Below, piece after piece: positions 1 to 10,012 of a stretch of 64,000 bases of DNA. The stretch covers positions 120,280,325 through 120,344,324 of the forward strand of contig CM075764.1 of NCBI GenBank assembly GCA_037974665.1, written 5' to 3'. Both the position numbers and the translations under genes were made by a program. The notes below the pieces were generated by a model. It saw only the letters and a list, made by a program, of their open reading frames with translations, was not told the origin of the DNA and did no database searches. The DNA comes from Ehretia macrophylla. Lineage: Eukaryota; Streptophyta; Magnoliopsida; Boraginales; Ehretiaceae. Numbering within the stretch: the stretch's first letter is position 1; each line of letters opens with the position of its first letter.

Positions 1-2647
1 CATGTTCGTTAATTCTTTCTTGTAATTAAATCAAAATCTGAATCACAAAAAAAATTCTTTAAGAAATTAAATAATGATTTCATGAAAAGGTTCATGAGAT
101 TGATGATGGTGATTAATAAGTTGAAAAGTTTTATAAGACATTAACATGCGCTAGGACCTCCATGTCTGGTGATGATGACAACATCTTCTGCAATCTAACA
201 ATTATGTTTATGTTGCTTTGGTCATTTTCTCTATTGGCTTTAGCTCACATGTTATGAGCTTGATAGACCATTGAAAGTGTCTAAGATGATGCCTATCAAG
301 ATCCTATTAAACCCACTATATATCCATTCTCTAATCCTCCAATATCCATCATTAAACTGTAGTCATGCATGCTTGAGGATTGCTTTAGTTGCTCTACACT
401 ATTCAAAATTTTCAACCATAAATCCAAACAAAATGTTTTACATCATGGGAATGTAATCATGTGCGAGACTTGCTTATGTTTTGGGTTTGAATTAATTAAG
501 AAATTAATTTTTTGAGACTAATTTTGATAGACTCTCTGCCTGACTAACTTCAGGGACGAAGTGATCAAAAGGTGAGAAGAGTCAATGATATAGACTTATA
601 CAGTAAAAGATGTTCAATATAATAATTTTTTTTTATCAAAAAAACAAAGTTTCCTTTTTTTAGTTGCATACCTTCATGTCAATTTGGCTCTGTCACCAAC
701 TAAACTAGACTATATTTCTTCTAACTCAATTTGTGTATCTTAAGATTTGACACTCTTGATATGAATCCGATCTGAAGAGGTTTCATGGAAGAGTTTACTT
801 TCGTTAAAGAAAAGAAAAAAGAAAAAAAAGCGTGTGTTTGTACTTCGACAAAAGAGAGATTTTAGCATGTGCAAGGGGTCACCCGGCATACTATTGCTTT
901 CCTTGAGGCAAGACATTATGAAAAGGCAACGTGCACTATTGACATCAAATGGCTCCCAGGTTTCTTTTCTTGTTCATTACTCTTTTGTGGTACATATGAT
1001 ACTTACAAGTACAAATTATTCCAAGTTCCTTACCTTTCTCTTCTTATCCAATCTAGTTCACTACCTTTTTTAGCTTTTATCATTGAGTATACTAGCTAGT
1101 TGAATCCATCAGTGTTACGGGTTTTATTCTTGTATTTCTAATTTTAAGTTTAATTAAAAAAAGGTGGCAGATATAATAGTTGACAGTACCGTAAATATAT
1201 CAAATTCTTCATATGAATTTAAAATATCATGACTTTATAGAAAGGAATGACATTATCAAATTCATATAATCTGTCCTACATAATGAGATAATATTTGATT
1301 TTGTTCAGTTTAACATTGAGTATGCAAGTTGTCGCACTAGGTTCAGATTCAGAATTTTTAGTAGGGCATCTATTTTATTATTTGCTCCTTTAAGGCATGA
1401 TAGATGATCCAGCAGGATTAGACAAGTAAGAATTGCCTGCTTCAACACAACACAAAACAACAAGAGAGACACAAGATGGTGGTGAAGGCCTAATGGCCGT
1501 AAATCCAAGGAAATGCTATTGTAGACATGACCTCAAAGTTGACAAATGAGAATCCAAGGCCTTAGATTCGTAAGCTGAGTGAACTCTTTGGCAACATTAA
1601 TGGTGCTTCATTTTATGTTTTGTATTTGTCCATTCTCAAGTGCTGTCTCCTTATGTATTTTAGTTTGCATTAATCATTGTTTGGTAGAATCGTAGTTGGA
1701 ATCTAAGTTCTTTACCTGTACGTGAGGTTTTTGGAGCTACTCATGTATCAAACAAACAAGATGATAGTGACGAGATTTAAATTCAAGATCTTGACCTATA
1801 TACGTAATAAATGAGATGATAGTAGTGAGATTTTAATTCAAAACCTGGAGCTGAACTCAAAACCTTTAATATCATGTAATTTGTCACTTGATCTAAAAAA
1901 TTTAATTATATGAAAAAATACACATATTTAATTAATTTGATATCTCTAACGTATTAATATCGATTCTTAGACTTGTATTAGACTTATTTTCTTAGATGAA
2001 AATAACAGAAAGTAACAAAACAAGATTGCAGGATCATAGTGATGGTCCACCAAAATGCTCATGGTCATTGTCATTTAGGCTTTAGACTAGGCCGTCTAGA
2101 GTACTTTTATGTAATTTAATGCAATAAAACAAGCCTAAGCTTATGGTAACAAACTGTTTGGTATGGTATAGTAAGGTCAACGAAGCACAATTACATGCTC
2201 ACCACTTTGCTTTTCATTCTAACCATCATATTGGCAGCACTATGCAATGGAATATTTTTTAATTTAAAAAATATGTAAAAAATTGATCGAGTAATTTTTC
2301 CAATGCAACTGACTATGAACTCCAGTTGTTGGTGATGCAGATTACTGTTACCTTACTAACATAGATGCCCTTGGTTTTGCATCTTAATGGGAGACACCAT
2401 TGTTCTTAAAAGTTAATGATATCATAAGCATTGAACTTAAGCTCATGAAGGGCCTTGTCTCTTCACGGTGCAACATTACTTTTCACTTGCTTCTATGCAT
2501 AACTGTCAAATCATAAACAGTATTGAGAATCAAAATATTTTTTTTTTATTGTGAATTGTATAAAAATTTGTTTGTATTTAAAAAAATAAATTTAAAATTT
2601 TATATTCCCATAAACCTTGAAAATAGACCCACAAAAAGATTATGACA
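1..2647. other. AT-rich intergenic DNA
   Basis: No gene is supported here. Open frames are short, overlap on both strands and show no recognisable domain. The only coding-like stretch is the possible orphan exon at 866-959. Around 1740-1890 there is a degenerate passage with two similar phrases ending in direct-repeat-like text, which looks like old repeat debris, but I could not place it in a family. Confidence 0.6.
866..959 (+). pseudogene. possible orphan exon or gene fragment, unidentified
   Basis: A 94-nt open stretch is preceded by a TTTTAG acceptor-like site and followed by a GT donor-like site. Its translation has a natural amino-acid composition and includes the string FLEARHYEKATCTIDIKWLPG-like text (residues around 12-31), unlike the low-complexity noise around it. 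I do not recognise the family. No partner exon was found within about 2 kb on either side, so a relic or captured exon is more likely than a live gene. Chance remains possible. Confidence 0.25.
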
Positions 2648-2656
2648 ATAATATTA

Positions 2657-3110
2657 TGGAAAAATTTTACATTTAGTCTCTATTGTTTGTAAAAAATTTC
2701 AGTTTAGTCTTCATTATTTAAAATATCTCAATTTAAACTTTATTGTTTAAAATTTCTTAATTTCGTTTTTATTGTTTCTCAAAAAATTTTAATTTTATCT
2801 CTATTAATTTTAAAAAATTTTAATTCAATCTCTATTATTTTCTTAAAGTTTCAAATTCGTCTCTATTATTCAATGACTAAATTAAATTTTTTTGATAAAT
2901 AATATGGACGAATTTGAAACTTTTGAAAATAATAAGGATGAAACTGAAATTTTTTGGCAAATAATAAGGACGAAATTGAGAAACTTTAAACAATAGGGAT
3001 GAAATTAAAACTTTCAGGAAAATAATATGAACTAAATTGAGACATTTTAAATAATAGAGACCAAATTAAAAATTTTTACAAACAATAGGGATTAAATGTG
3101 AGATTTTCCC
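2657..3110. mobile_element. foldback MITE with 9-bp target duplication (Mutator-like)
   Basis: The two halves of this 454-bp segment are reverse complements along almost their whole length, meeting near 2880-2890, so it can form one long hairpin. Ends are TGGAAAAATTTTACATTTA and its degenerate inverse. It is flanked by ATAATATTA (2648-2656) and ATAATATCA (3111-3119), a 9-bp duplication with one mismatch, the size typical of Mutator-like elements. Each arm is itself made of degenerate 30-36-bp phrases of the type 'ctctattattt...aaattt'. It encodes no protein. Confidence 0.75.
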
Positions 3111-3119
3111 ATAATATCA

Positions 3120-5132
3120 TCACCCAAAAATGAACTATCAACAACAACAGCAATCACCACTCCTCTTCGTCACTTTCATCTTCACTTATTTCTTCACCTT
3201 AGTCTTTTTCATTATGATTTGCTGAACTTTATTTATGGTTTAAACAATTTTTAAGACAACAAACGAAAAAGAAAACAATGTGACTTAACCTAAATGTAGT
3301 GTAGAAGTGAATCGTACTAAATCACTTAATCGTATACTAAGTCGTAAGATTGACTGCAATTCAATTATGATTTATGGTCTTAACAAGGTCGATGAGAACT
3401 TATAATTAAGTTGGTTCATCACTCTCTTCTTGCTGATTATTCATTTTCTTTAGATTGAAGCTTGAAGTCTTTTAGCTTGGTTAAGCCTATCATATTTGGC
3501 ACTTTGATTGCAATTTGGTTCATCATTTTTTTAAGCTTAATAGTCCTGCAAATTACAAGTACCAATTGAGTTTCTGAGCCATATCTCACTTGAAAGCATA
3601 TCTCAATGTTGGGTTCATCCTGTTGAGTGTATTTTTGTGTGCTCACATTTTCTCCAGGATGAAAATTTGAAATTATGCAGAAGTAGTTTTCCCTCTATCT
3701 CTCTCTATAATTCGTAGTCGAGGAAGCTTCGTTAGTCTGCTAGGAACTATTAAACGAGCACTTATTTAAAAGTTTAAGCGGTTAAAGAAGGATTTGTTAT
3801 TCTTACATGTGCACCTGATATTTATTTAATCGAAACTTAAACCTAAGACTAATTGGTAATTTGAGTTCTAAAAGTTCTAAGTTTTTTGTTATCTTCAACA
3901 CAACCCCTTCTCGTGTACGTGATATTTATTTATTCTCTTCTACTGGAACAACATAGAATCATCATAGAAAGTCTTCTCCTCCACTGCAAAAATGCAGAAC
4001 CTGTAAAGCATATTATGTTCTGGCATTCGTTTCTCACTTTCTTTTACTGGCATTCGTTTCTTTTAATGAACCACTTTCTTAATATTCAACTAATCAAAAG
4101 AGAGAGATAAGGAAGTGAAAGTGATGAAAGAAGTACTCTGGATTGTGTTCAAGTTATCGATTATCTGACTACATAATTCTTGATGAGTATAATGAAATGG
4201 AGAAACCAAATGAAATTAAAGGGATGGCAGGCACTCTATTATGGGCTAAGCACAGATCACCCGTGCAGCATCCCGTCTCCAAATGTCAAGGGGACGGGAC
4301 CAATTAGTCACACCTGGTACAATCACTTCATTTTGTGTCAGTAGCAATATTTACATGTACTTTAAGTATCACATATTACTACACAACAAATATAAATGTA
4401 TCTCATGTGGTTCAAGACTTCTCAACCAAGCGTCCGGGTGTAAGAGAACTGCGATCAGTGACAAGTCTTGGATATTTTGTGTGACCAGAAAAAGAGCAAA
4501 ATGGACTTTTTTTTGCTTTTCCTTATCCAAATTAAGAACCACACCGGTCTTGCTTATGAAAAGTGTAAGGTATAAGCAAGAAAGAACACTTTATTCCTCG
4601 GGTCGAAAAGTTAATTAAAACTAAAAGTTATTTATCCAAAATATGCTCTTAAATATGCTTTACCATTCAATAAAGTTCAAAAAATGTTCTAAATAAACCA
4701 AAGTATCAAATATATATTTGTGAAGAAAGTAAACATAATCTTGTTCGACACTTTATATGCTTGTGAATTGCATGTGTCAAATATAATGGACGGAGGAAAT
4801 ACTCCGAGCATTGAAAAAGATTTCTAAATTTTCTGTTTTTCACGTATTGGCATCTTACTTTTGCATTCAGATTTTATTCTCCAGTTGATTCCACAGCATT
4901 ATGTAAAGAAGGAAAAAAAAAAAAAAAAGCTAGTGTGGATTTTGGGATTTTCCTTACTTATTATATTCCACATTGGTACAACATAAAGTGAGAGTGCTCT
5001 ATTAGTGAGTATCGTGGATTTAAGTAATAACTCGAGGGTTAATTATTTATGTTCAGTAAATTTAAAATTCAAAATAGTTATTTTTAAACTTATAGTGTTA
5101 GTTTCGTTCTAAGTTTAGGGAGTGACGTTCAT
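3120..5132. other. intergenic, nothing assignable
   Basis: AT-rich sequence. The 111-codon open frame at 4283-4618 has no recognisable domain or usable splice context and is treated as chance. At about 4960-5040 a phrase with a ...CCACATTGGTA... start and ...TAACTCGAG ending resembles the LTR-like repeat near 63234, so it may be a solo-LTR fragment. Confidence 0.5.
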
Positions 5133-5140
5133 CATCTAGT

Positions 5141-5305
5141 ATTATTTTTTTTTGATTCTTTGGGTCCACCCCAAGTGGTCAAACTCCAAATATAGCATTA
5201 TGTCCCAATACATATACTAGACTCAACTAGTAGCCAAGGAGATTTAAACCCATGTCGAAGCATGAGACTTCCCCCTCGTTACCAATTGATCTACCCCTTG
5301 TTAGG
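5141..5305 (-). mobile_element. tRNA-derived SINE, minus strand
   Basis: Read on the minus strand, the 165-bp insert begins near a box A-like TAGATCAATTGGT, continues to a box B-like GGGTTTAAATC, and ends in an A-rich tail (the T-run at 5144-5153 on the plus strand). It is bounded by identical 8-bp repeats CATCTAGT at 5133-5140 and 5306-5313, which fit a target-site duplication. Internal polymerase III promoter boxes, an A-rich tail and flanking direct repeats are the defining SINE set. It has no coding capacity. Confidence 0.8.
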
Positions 5306-5898
5306 CATCTAGTCTTAGTACATGATAATATCAGTTAGCTTGCACACATTAGCATGATGCAACATGAATAAGTGGTTGCAAATTGCAAAAACATCTGCAG
5401 TAAAATTCATGGTTGAGCATCTAAACAATCTCCTCTTTTGTTTGGTACAATGGAGGTTAAAGCCGCAATTTGAACTTAGAATTTTTGAGTACAACATGTT
5501 ACTACTTGACCATTTTACCAACTCTTGGGTCGGGTGTGTAACAATCTCGTTGTTTAACTTGTATTCTCTTGTATAAGCATCACCATTTGCCTTTATCTAT
5601 TATCGATTAAAGGCGTCTTTTGGATCAGATTAAGCATAACATCTCAAAAAGCAGCAATTTTAATGGACATTGTGTGAAAACTTACACATAAAGCTGAGGA
5701 ACACGAATCTCTAGCCTTTAAGCAACCTTTGCTCCAAGCAATTCTAAAACATGGTTTCTTTTTCCCCTCTCTGTCAGATTGAATTCTTTAATTCTCCTCT
5801 CCCAACCATTTTAAGCCCGTACGATCATTCGCTGATCTTGGCTGGAATTTACAAGCCCGAACTGTACAAGCTTCTTCCAAAGCATACGGCTTTCTGGA

Positions 5899-7330
5899 AT
5901 GGCTGTGACGCATGCTGATCTTGCACCTAGCCGTCGAAGCACTGACTTAACTAGCAAAACAGGTGTTTTTCTCATGGTCCTGTGTATACTTTTCGGTCTC
6001 TTCTGCTTCATTCTCTGCCTCATTGCTGAAGCCACTCGATCCGAGGTACTAACAGATGCATATATTTTTCCCAATTCTAACATTGTGGGAACATCATAAC
6101 AATTGTATGATGAACTTTGCAGGCAACATTGATGGCCTCAAGTGATAGAGGCAAAGGAGGAAACTATGAATGTAGATATAGCAGTAGTGGAAAGACACCT
6201 TTGTTATCTGCAGCAGGTGCATTTCTAGCTCTGGCAGTAGCCATGGCAATGGTACACACATATTTGTTGGTTGCTGTGAGTAAATCAACCTCTCCACCTT
6301 TAGTTGGTTGGGATGCCGATTCTGATTTTGCCAAAACCTTAACATGGCAAGCTGGTTTCTTCTTCGTCGCGACTTGGTATGTGAAGATTCGTTCATGTCC
6401 TCGGTGTTTTAACTCTTTAATGGAATTGGATGTTAAATTCTGCATATGTTCATGCTATTTGTTTCATGAGCAATGTAACAGTGTTATGAACTTTCTTTGA
6501 TCTTATATGGCTTTATTGATAATGTTTTTGGGGGAATTTTGTGCAGTAGACAAAAGCCTGACAGGGCAATGCCACGTGGAGGTAGAAGGCCTAGGGGTCG
6601 TGAATTATACTCTTATTTTTTTTTCATTTGCTAGACATATGTCGATATTCTAAGACATAGATAAAGAACCTGTAAATGAAATGGATCAATTTGGCTACCC
6701 CAATTGCAGTACATAATAATATCACAAAAATATCATCCGGTAAAGTGCAAACAACTTTTGCTGAAATTGCACGTTATGTGCTACTATGTTAATCTAATAA
6801 TCCCATGATTTATGTGCGAGGTTGTTCATCACATTCTTATAAACCATCGAGATCATTAAACTATTATAAGACTATAAGGTCTAACGTGCAATTGCAACAA
6901 TGTACGAGCACTAAATTATCAACCAACTTGTTTTGTGCATTGCAGGATTTCTTTTTCTGTTGGCGAACTTCTGTTATTGATTGGTCTGATTGTAGAATCA
7001 GGACATTTGACAAACTGGGGAGAACCAAGGCCTAGTTGCCTTGTCGTACGACAAGGATCGTTCTCTGCTGCTGGAGTTTTTGGCCTAATGACAGTCTTTC
7101 TTGCTGCTGGTTTATACATAGCGGTTTTACGCGCACAAAAGTTCTTGCAAGAGCTAGAACAGATGCATCGCGCAGTTATGGATGCCTCTGTTCTTTATGC
7201 ATCTCCCCCAAGATCGCCTAATCGTATCAGAACTGTTGCAAATGAGAACCCTGTAGTGATCCAAGATCAGAACCAGCGTTCATTGTCTGACTACTTAACT
7301 GAATTCGACAAGGTCTCGAGTTTGATTTGA
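5899..7330 (+). CDS. DUF1218 four-TM membrane protein (MWL/VCC-like family)
   Basis: Three exons, 5899-6045, 6123-6376 and 6946-7330, join in phase through GT-AG introns to give 261 residues. Hydrophobic segments lie at about 21-43, 75-100, 126-150 and 175-196, the four-helix layout of DUF1218 proteins. Family-typical pieces include a cysteine-bearing loop around C66, a WxAGFFFVATW segment before helix 3 and a GE.RP.C stretch in the loop before helix 4. The C-terminal 60 residues are hydrophilic and longer than in the shortest family members. Plant relatives include MODIFYING WALL LIGNIN and VASCULATURE COMPLEXITY AND CONNECTIVITY, which act at ER or plasma membrane in wall and vascular development; the role of this particular member is inferred only. 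The ATG at 5899 is the first in frame before helix 1. The exon set is uninterrupted, so the gene is probably functional. Confidence 0.88.
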
Positions 7331-8727
7331 AGCAAGGAGAGGGTAGATTGGTGGCAAAGATCAATAAGGGTCGGGCTCACTTTAAGGTCTAATTCACGCT
7401 GCAAACTATAGCAGGGAATTAGTTTTTCGTTTCATGGAAGTGTACATAGTTACTGTACTCAAAAAAATATACATGCCTAAATGTGATTATTGTCAGGTTC
7501 TGCCAATCTGTAGATAAGTAGTTCAGCGACTGAAATCTGTTTTCTGTATCTGTTTTCTCTTTATCCATAAGAAAGCACGGGATACATTTTGAAATGTCAC
7601 GAGTATAAATATTTTGGACCAATTAAAAAGATCTGTCAATAAATTATAGTTAGACATGAATCGTTACAACGGAATAAATTTAAGTGGCATTCATGAGACT
7701 CCTTGGAGGTTTAGCTGCCATCTACCTATTTAATAGGCTGCCCTGCTATTTATCATATGTAGTTATAGGAAAATACTTGGACCGTTCAGACCTTTCAATG
7801 AGGTGAATTTCATGTATATTACGTACTCCTGTGGAGTTCGAACTATGCAATCGTCTAAACTTAAGAGTGTCCCGTAGTTATGTTAGAGCAAATAAAGGCC
7901 AAATGGTTGCAATATTTTTCCAATAAAATAATAACATATTTTCCATAGTTATATTGATTTATTTTTTGTCACAATATGTATAATGATTAAGAGATGAAAA
8001 AATAAAAAACTACCATCAGTAAGTGAATAACATAAATGTTTTCATTATTATACTACCATAATGTTAATGCTCAATATGTGAGCTAATATTAAGTTAATTT
8101 TTTTTCTTATTGTTAATTATTATTATTGTCGTGCTTATTATTATTATTGTTGTTGTTGTTGTATGTAAGAATGATGACCAAAAAAATAATACAGGCAGAA
8201 TTTGCTTAGAACGATTCAACCTGAGTTAATTAAAGAAATTAATTACTTAAAATTATAATTAAAAACTTCGACTAGTTGGAGCAATATTATCCCAAATATT
8301 CTTTCACCATCATATTCTTTTTCCTCTTCAATTAACGTAATTAAAACTAAATCAACTCGAATCAAACTATATATATGTATATATATAGTAGTCAAAATTT
8401 AAACTCGACCTAAACAGCTAGTTCTATTATTTAAATAGTAAATTAAATGTGGATTAACTTGATTCCACTCGACAACGGGCTCAACTTGAACTATTTAACA
8501 CAATTTTTCCGTATAAATTTTCCATTGGCCTTCTAAAACTTAATTTTGCTGAACCCGTCCTCGCCCTTTCCTTATCTTTTAAAAGTAAATCATAAAACAT
8601 TGAACTCGATTCGAGGATCTACAAATATACACGCAATTAAATTATTTGTTGTAGCACATAACATATCATTCTTCGATAAAACCCAACAAAACCCTTTACA
8701 TATTACTCCTCTTAAACCACATCAAAC
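7331..8727. other. 3' flank of DUF1218 gene and intergenic DNA
   Basis: Begins with the probable 3' UTR of the DUF1218 gene. The remainder is AT-rich with short trinucleotide runs near 8120-8160. No gene or element boundary was recognised. The 8546-8785 open frame overlaps the start of the small gene in another frame and is treated as a shadow. Confidence 0.5.
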
Positions 8728-9083
8728 ATGGCGTTTCAACATCATCGACAACAACAGCAACCACCATCTACCACAACCATCTTAGTAGTTATTCTACTTG
8801 CTGTTCACGTCCTTGCTTTGGTACCATAAACAATTTTCACTTCAATCTTTCATTATAATAGTATAATTTAAAAAAAAAAAAATTAAATCTTTTAAGCTTT
8901 TATATCCAAAAAATTAAATCTTTTAAGCTTTTATATTCAAAAAATTAAATCTTTTAAGCTTTCTTGGTTTACTTGTATATATAAATCTATATGTGTGTGT
9001 GTGTTGTGCGTGTTGTTGTGTAGGTTTACTGGATTTATAAGTTAGCTACCCAGAAGCAGCCTCAGAGGAGAAAGCAGCATTGA
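8728..9083 (+). CDS. small single-TM protein, 50 aa, two exons
   Basis: Exon 1 (8728-8820, 31 codons) ends at a GT donor; exon 2 (9024-9083) follows a pyrimidine/GT-rich tract ending in TAG. The joined frame gives 50 residues: a short His/Gln/Pro-rich head, a hydrophobic helix at about 18-35 (TTILVVILLAVHVLALVYWI), and a basic tail rich in K, R and Q. The ATG sits in a favourable context (aaacATGGC). The intron falls exactly inside the membrane helix codons at phase 0. I do not recognise a named family. Small single-pass proteins of this form exist widely in plants and are often missed in annotation. It could be a chance frame, but the splice sites, hydrophobic block and basic tail agree with each other. 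Confidence 0.5.
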
Positions 9084-9097
9084 GGGGGAAAAAAAGC

Positions 9098-9435
9098 TCT
9101 TCACTTCGGTTCAATTTGTAAAATTAGAGAAAAGGTAAAAGTACCCACTTAATTTTTTTGTTTTGTTTAATTCGTGTTTGAGTACTAGAAACAACGTGTT
9201 ATTTATTTAGAGTTTCATGTACCGGGATATCTAATTAATGTAACATTGGTTTTATTTCTAAGGTTGTTTTATAATTCACATGACAATGCGGTTATTAATA
9301 GCTTTAATTTAAAAATTGCATTAGGGGTTGCATATGGCAAATTAGCTTTTCAGTTGAGTTCAATTTGTAAAGTAGTTAACAGATAGATAAAAGGCCTATT
9401 TGGATTCTTGTTTAACTTAATTTTTGTTTTGTTTA
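9098..9435. repeat. degenerate tandem repeat, left part
   Basis: Phrases of the type 'ttcacttcggttcaatttgtaaa...aggtaaaagtaccc...tttgttttgtttaattc' occur near 9100 and again near 9345. A third related phrase begins near 14767, on the other side of the copia element. Unit length is about 245-275 bp if the retrotransposon is removed. The array begins right behind the stop codon of the 50-aa gene, so the first unit may be part of its 3' UTR. Confidence 0.55.
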
Positions 9436-9449
9436 ATTCAAGCGATTTG

Positions 9450-9967
9450 GAATTTACTTTTCTTTGCAAAGCTCTATATTCGCACAAATTACATCCTACT
9501 AATTCTCCAACAATCTTAAGGTTGATTTGCTCCGCTAATGGTACTTACGGTTCAATAGCAATAACCTCCCAGAATACAATGGCTTCCTTTTTGTATTAGA
9601 AGTACCACAAAATACAAAAGCTATCGAACTGACAGTGTTTAAACTCTCTCAAACAAATGCTATGCTATGTCTATCTATGCTCTGTGTGCTATAATGCTTA
9701 TACTTCCCGTACTAAAGAACTATGCAGAGGTGGTATTTATAGATGAGGTCTAGGAGAAAAATCTGTTGGCCACTCCTTCCACTCAAAACGTGGGAATGAA
9801 GACTACCCCACTTTCTATATGCTGCTCAAGATGTTGAACGTGGGAAAAAGCCCACTACCTCAACTCCATATGTGCACATCAAGGCTGAACTTGGAGTCTG
9901 CCCATTACCTCCATTTTGTCACCTACGTTGACAAAGTGAGAATTTCCATTCACCACCTTTTCCAACA
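9450..9967. repeat. rearranged 5' LTR: direct tail plus inverted LTR body
   Basis: Positions from about 9450 to 9512 match the last 60 or so bases of the 3' LTR in the same orientation, ending at the LTR terminus CTCCAACA. From 9513 or 9515 to 9967 the sequence is the reverse complement of LTR positions 13962-14415. The LTR stretch between about 14416 and 14530 has no copy here. The terminal CA of the direct piece is therefore fused directly to an internal LTR site on the opposite strand. Confidence 0.8.
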
Positions 9968-10012
9968 TTAACTTTCTGGAATTAATTTTATTTAAAAAAA
10001 AAAAAAGTACCT

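Noticed and set aside
4283..4618. 111-codon open frame on the plus strand
   Set aside because: No domain, odd composition, no splice partner; fits chance in AT-rich DNA.
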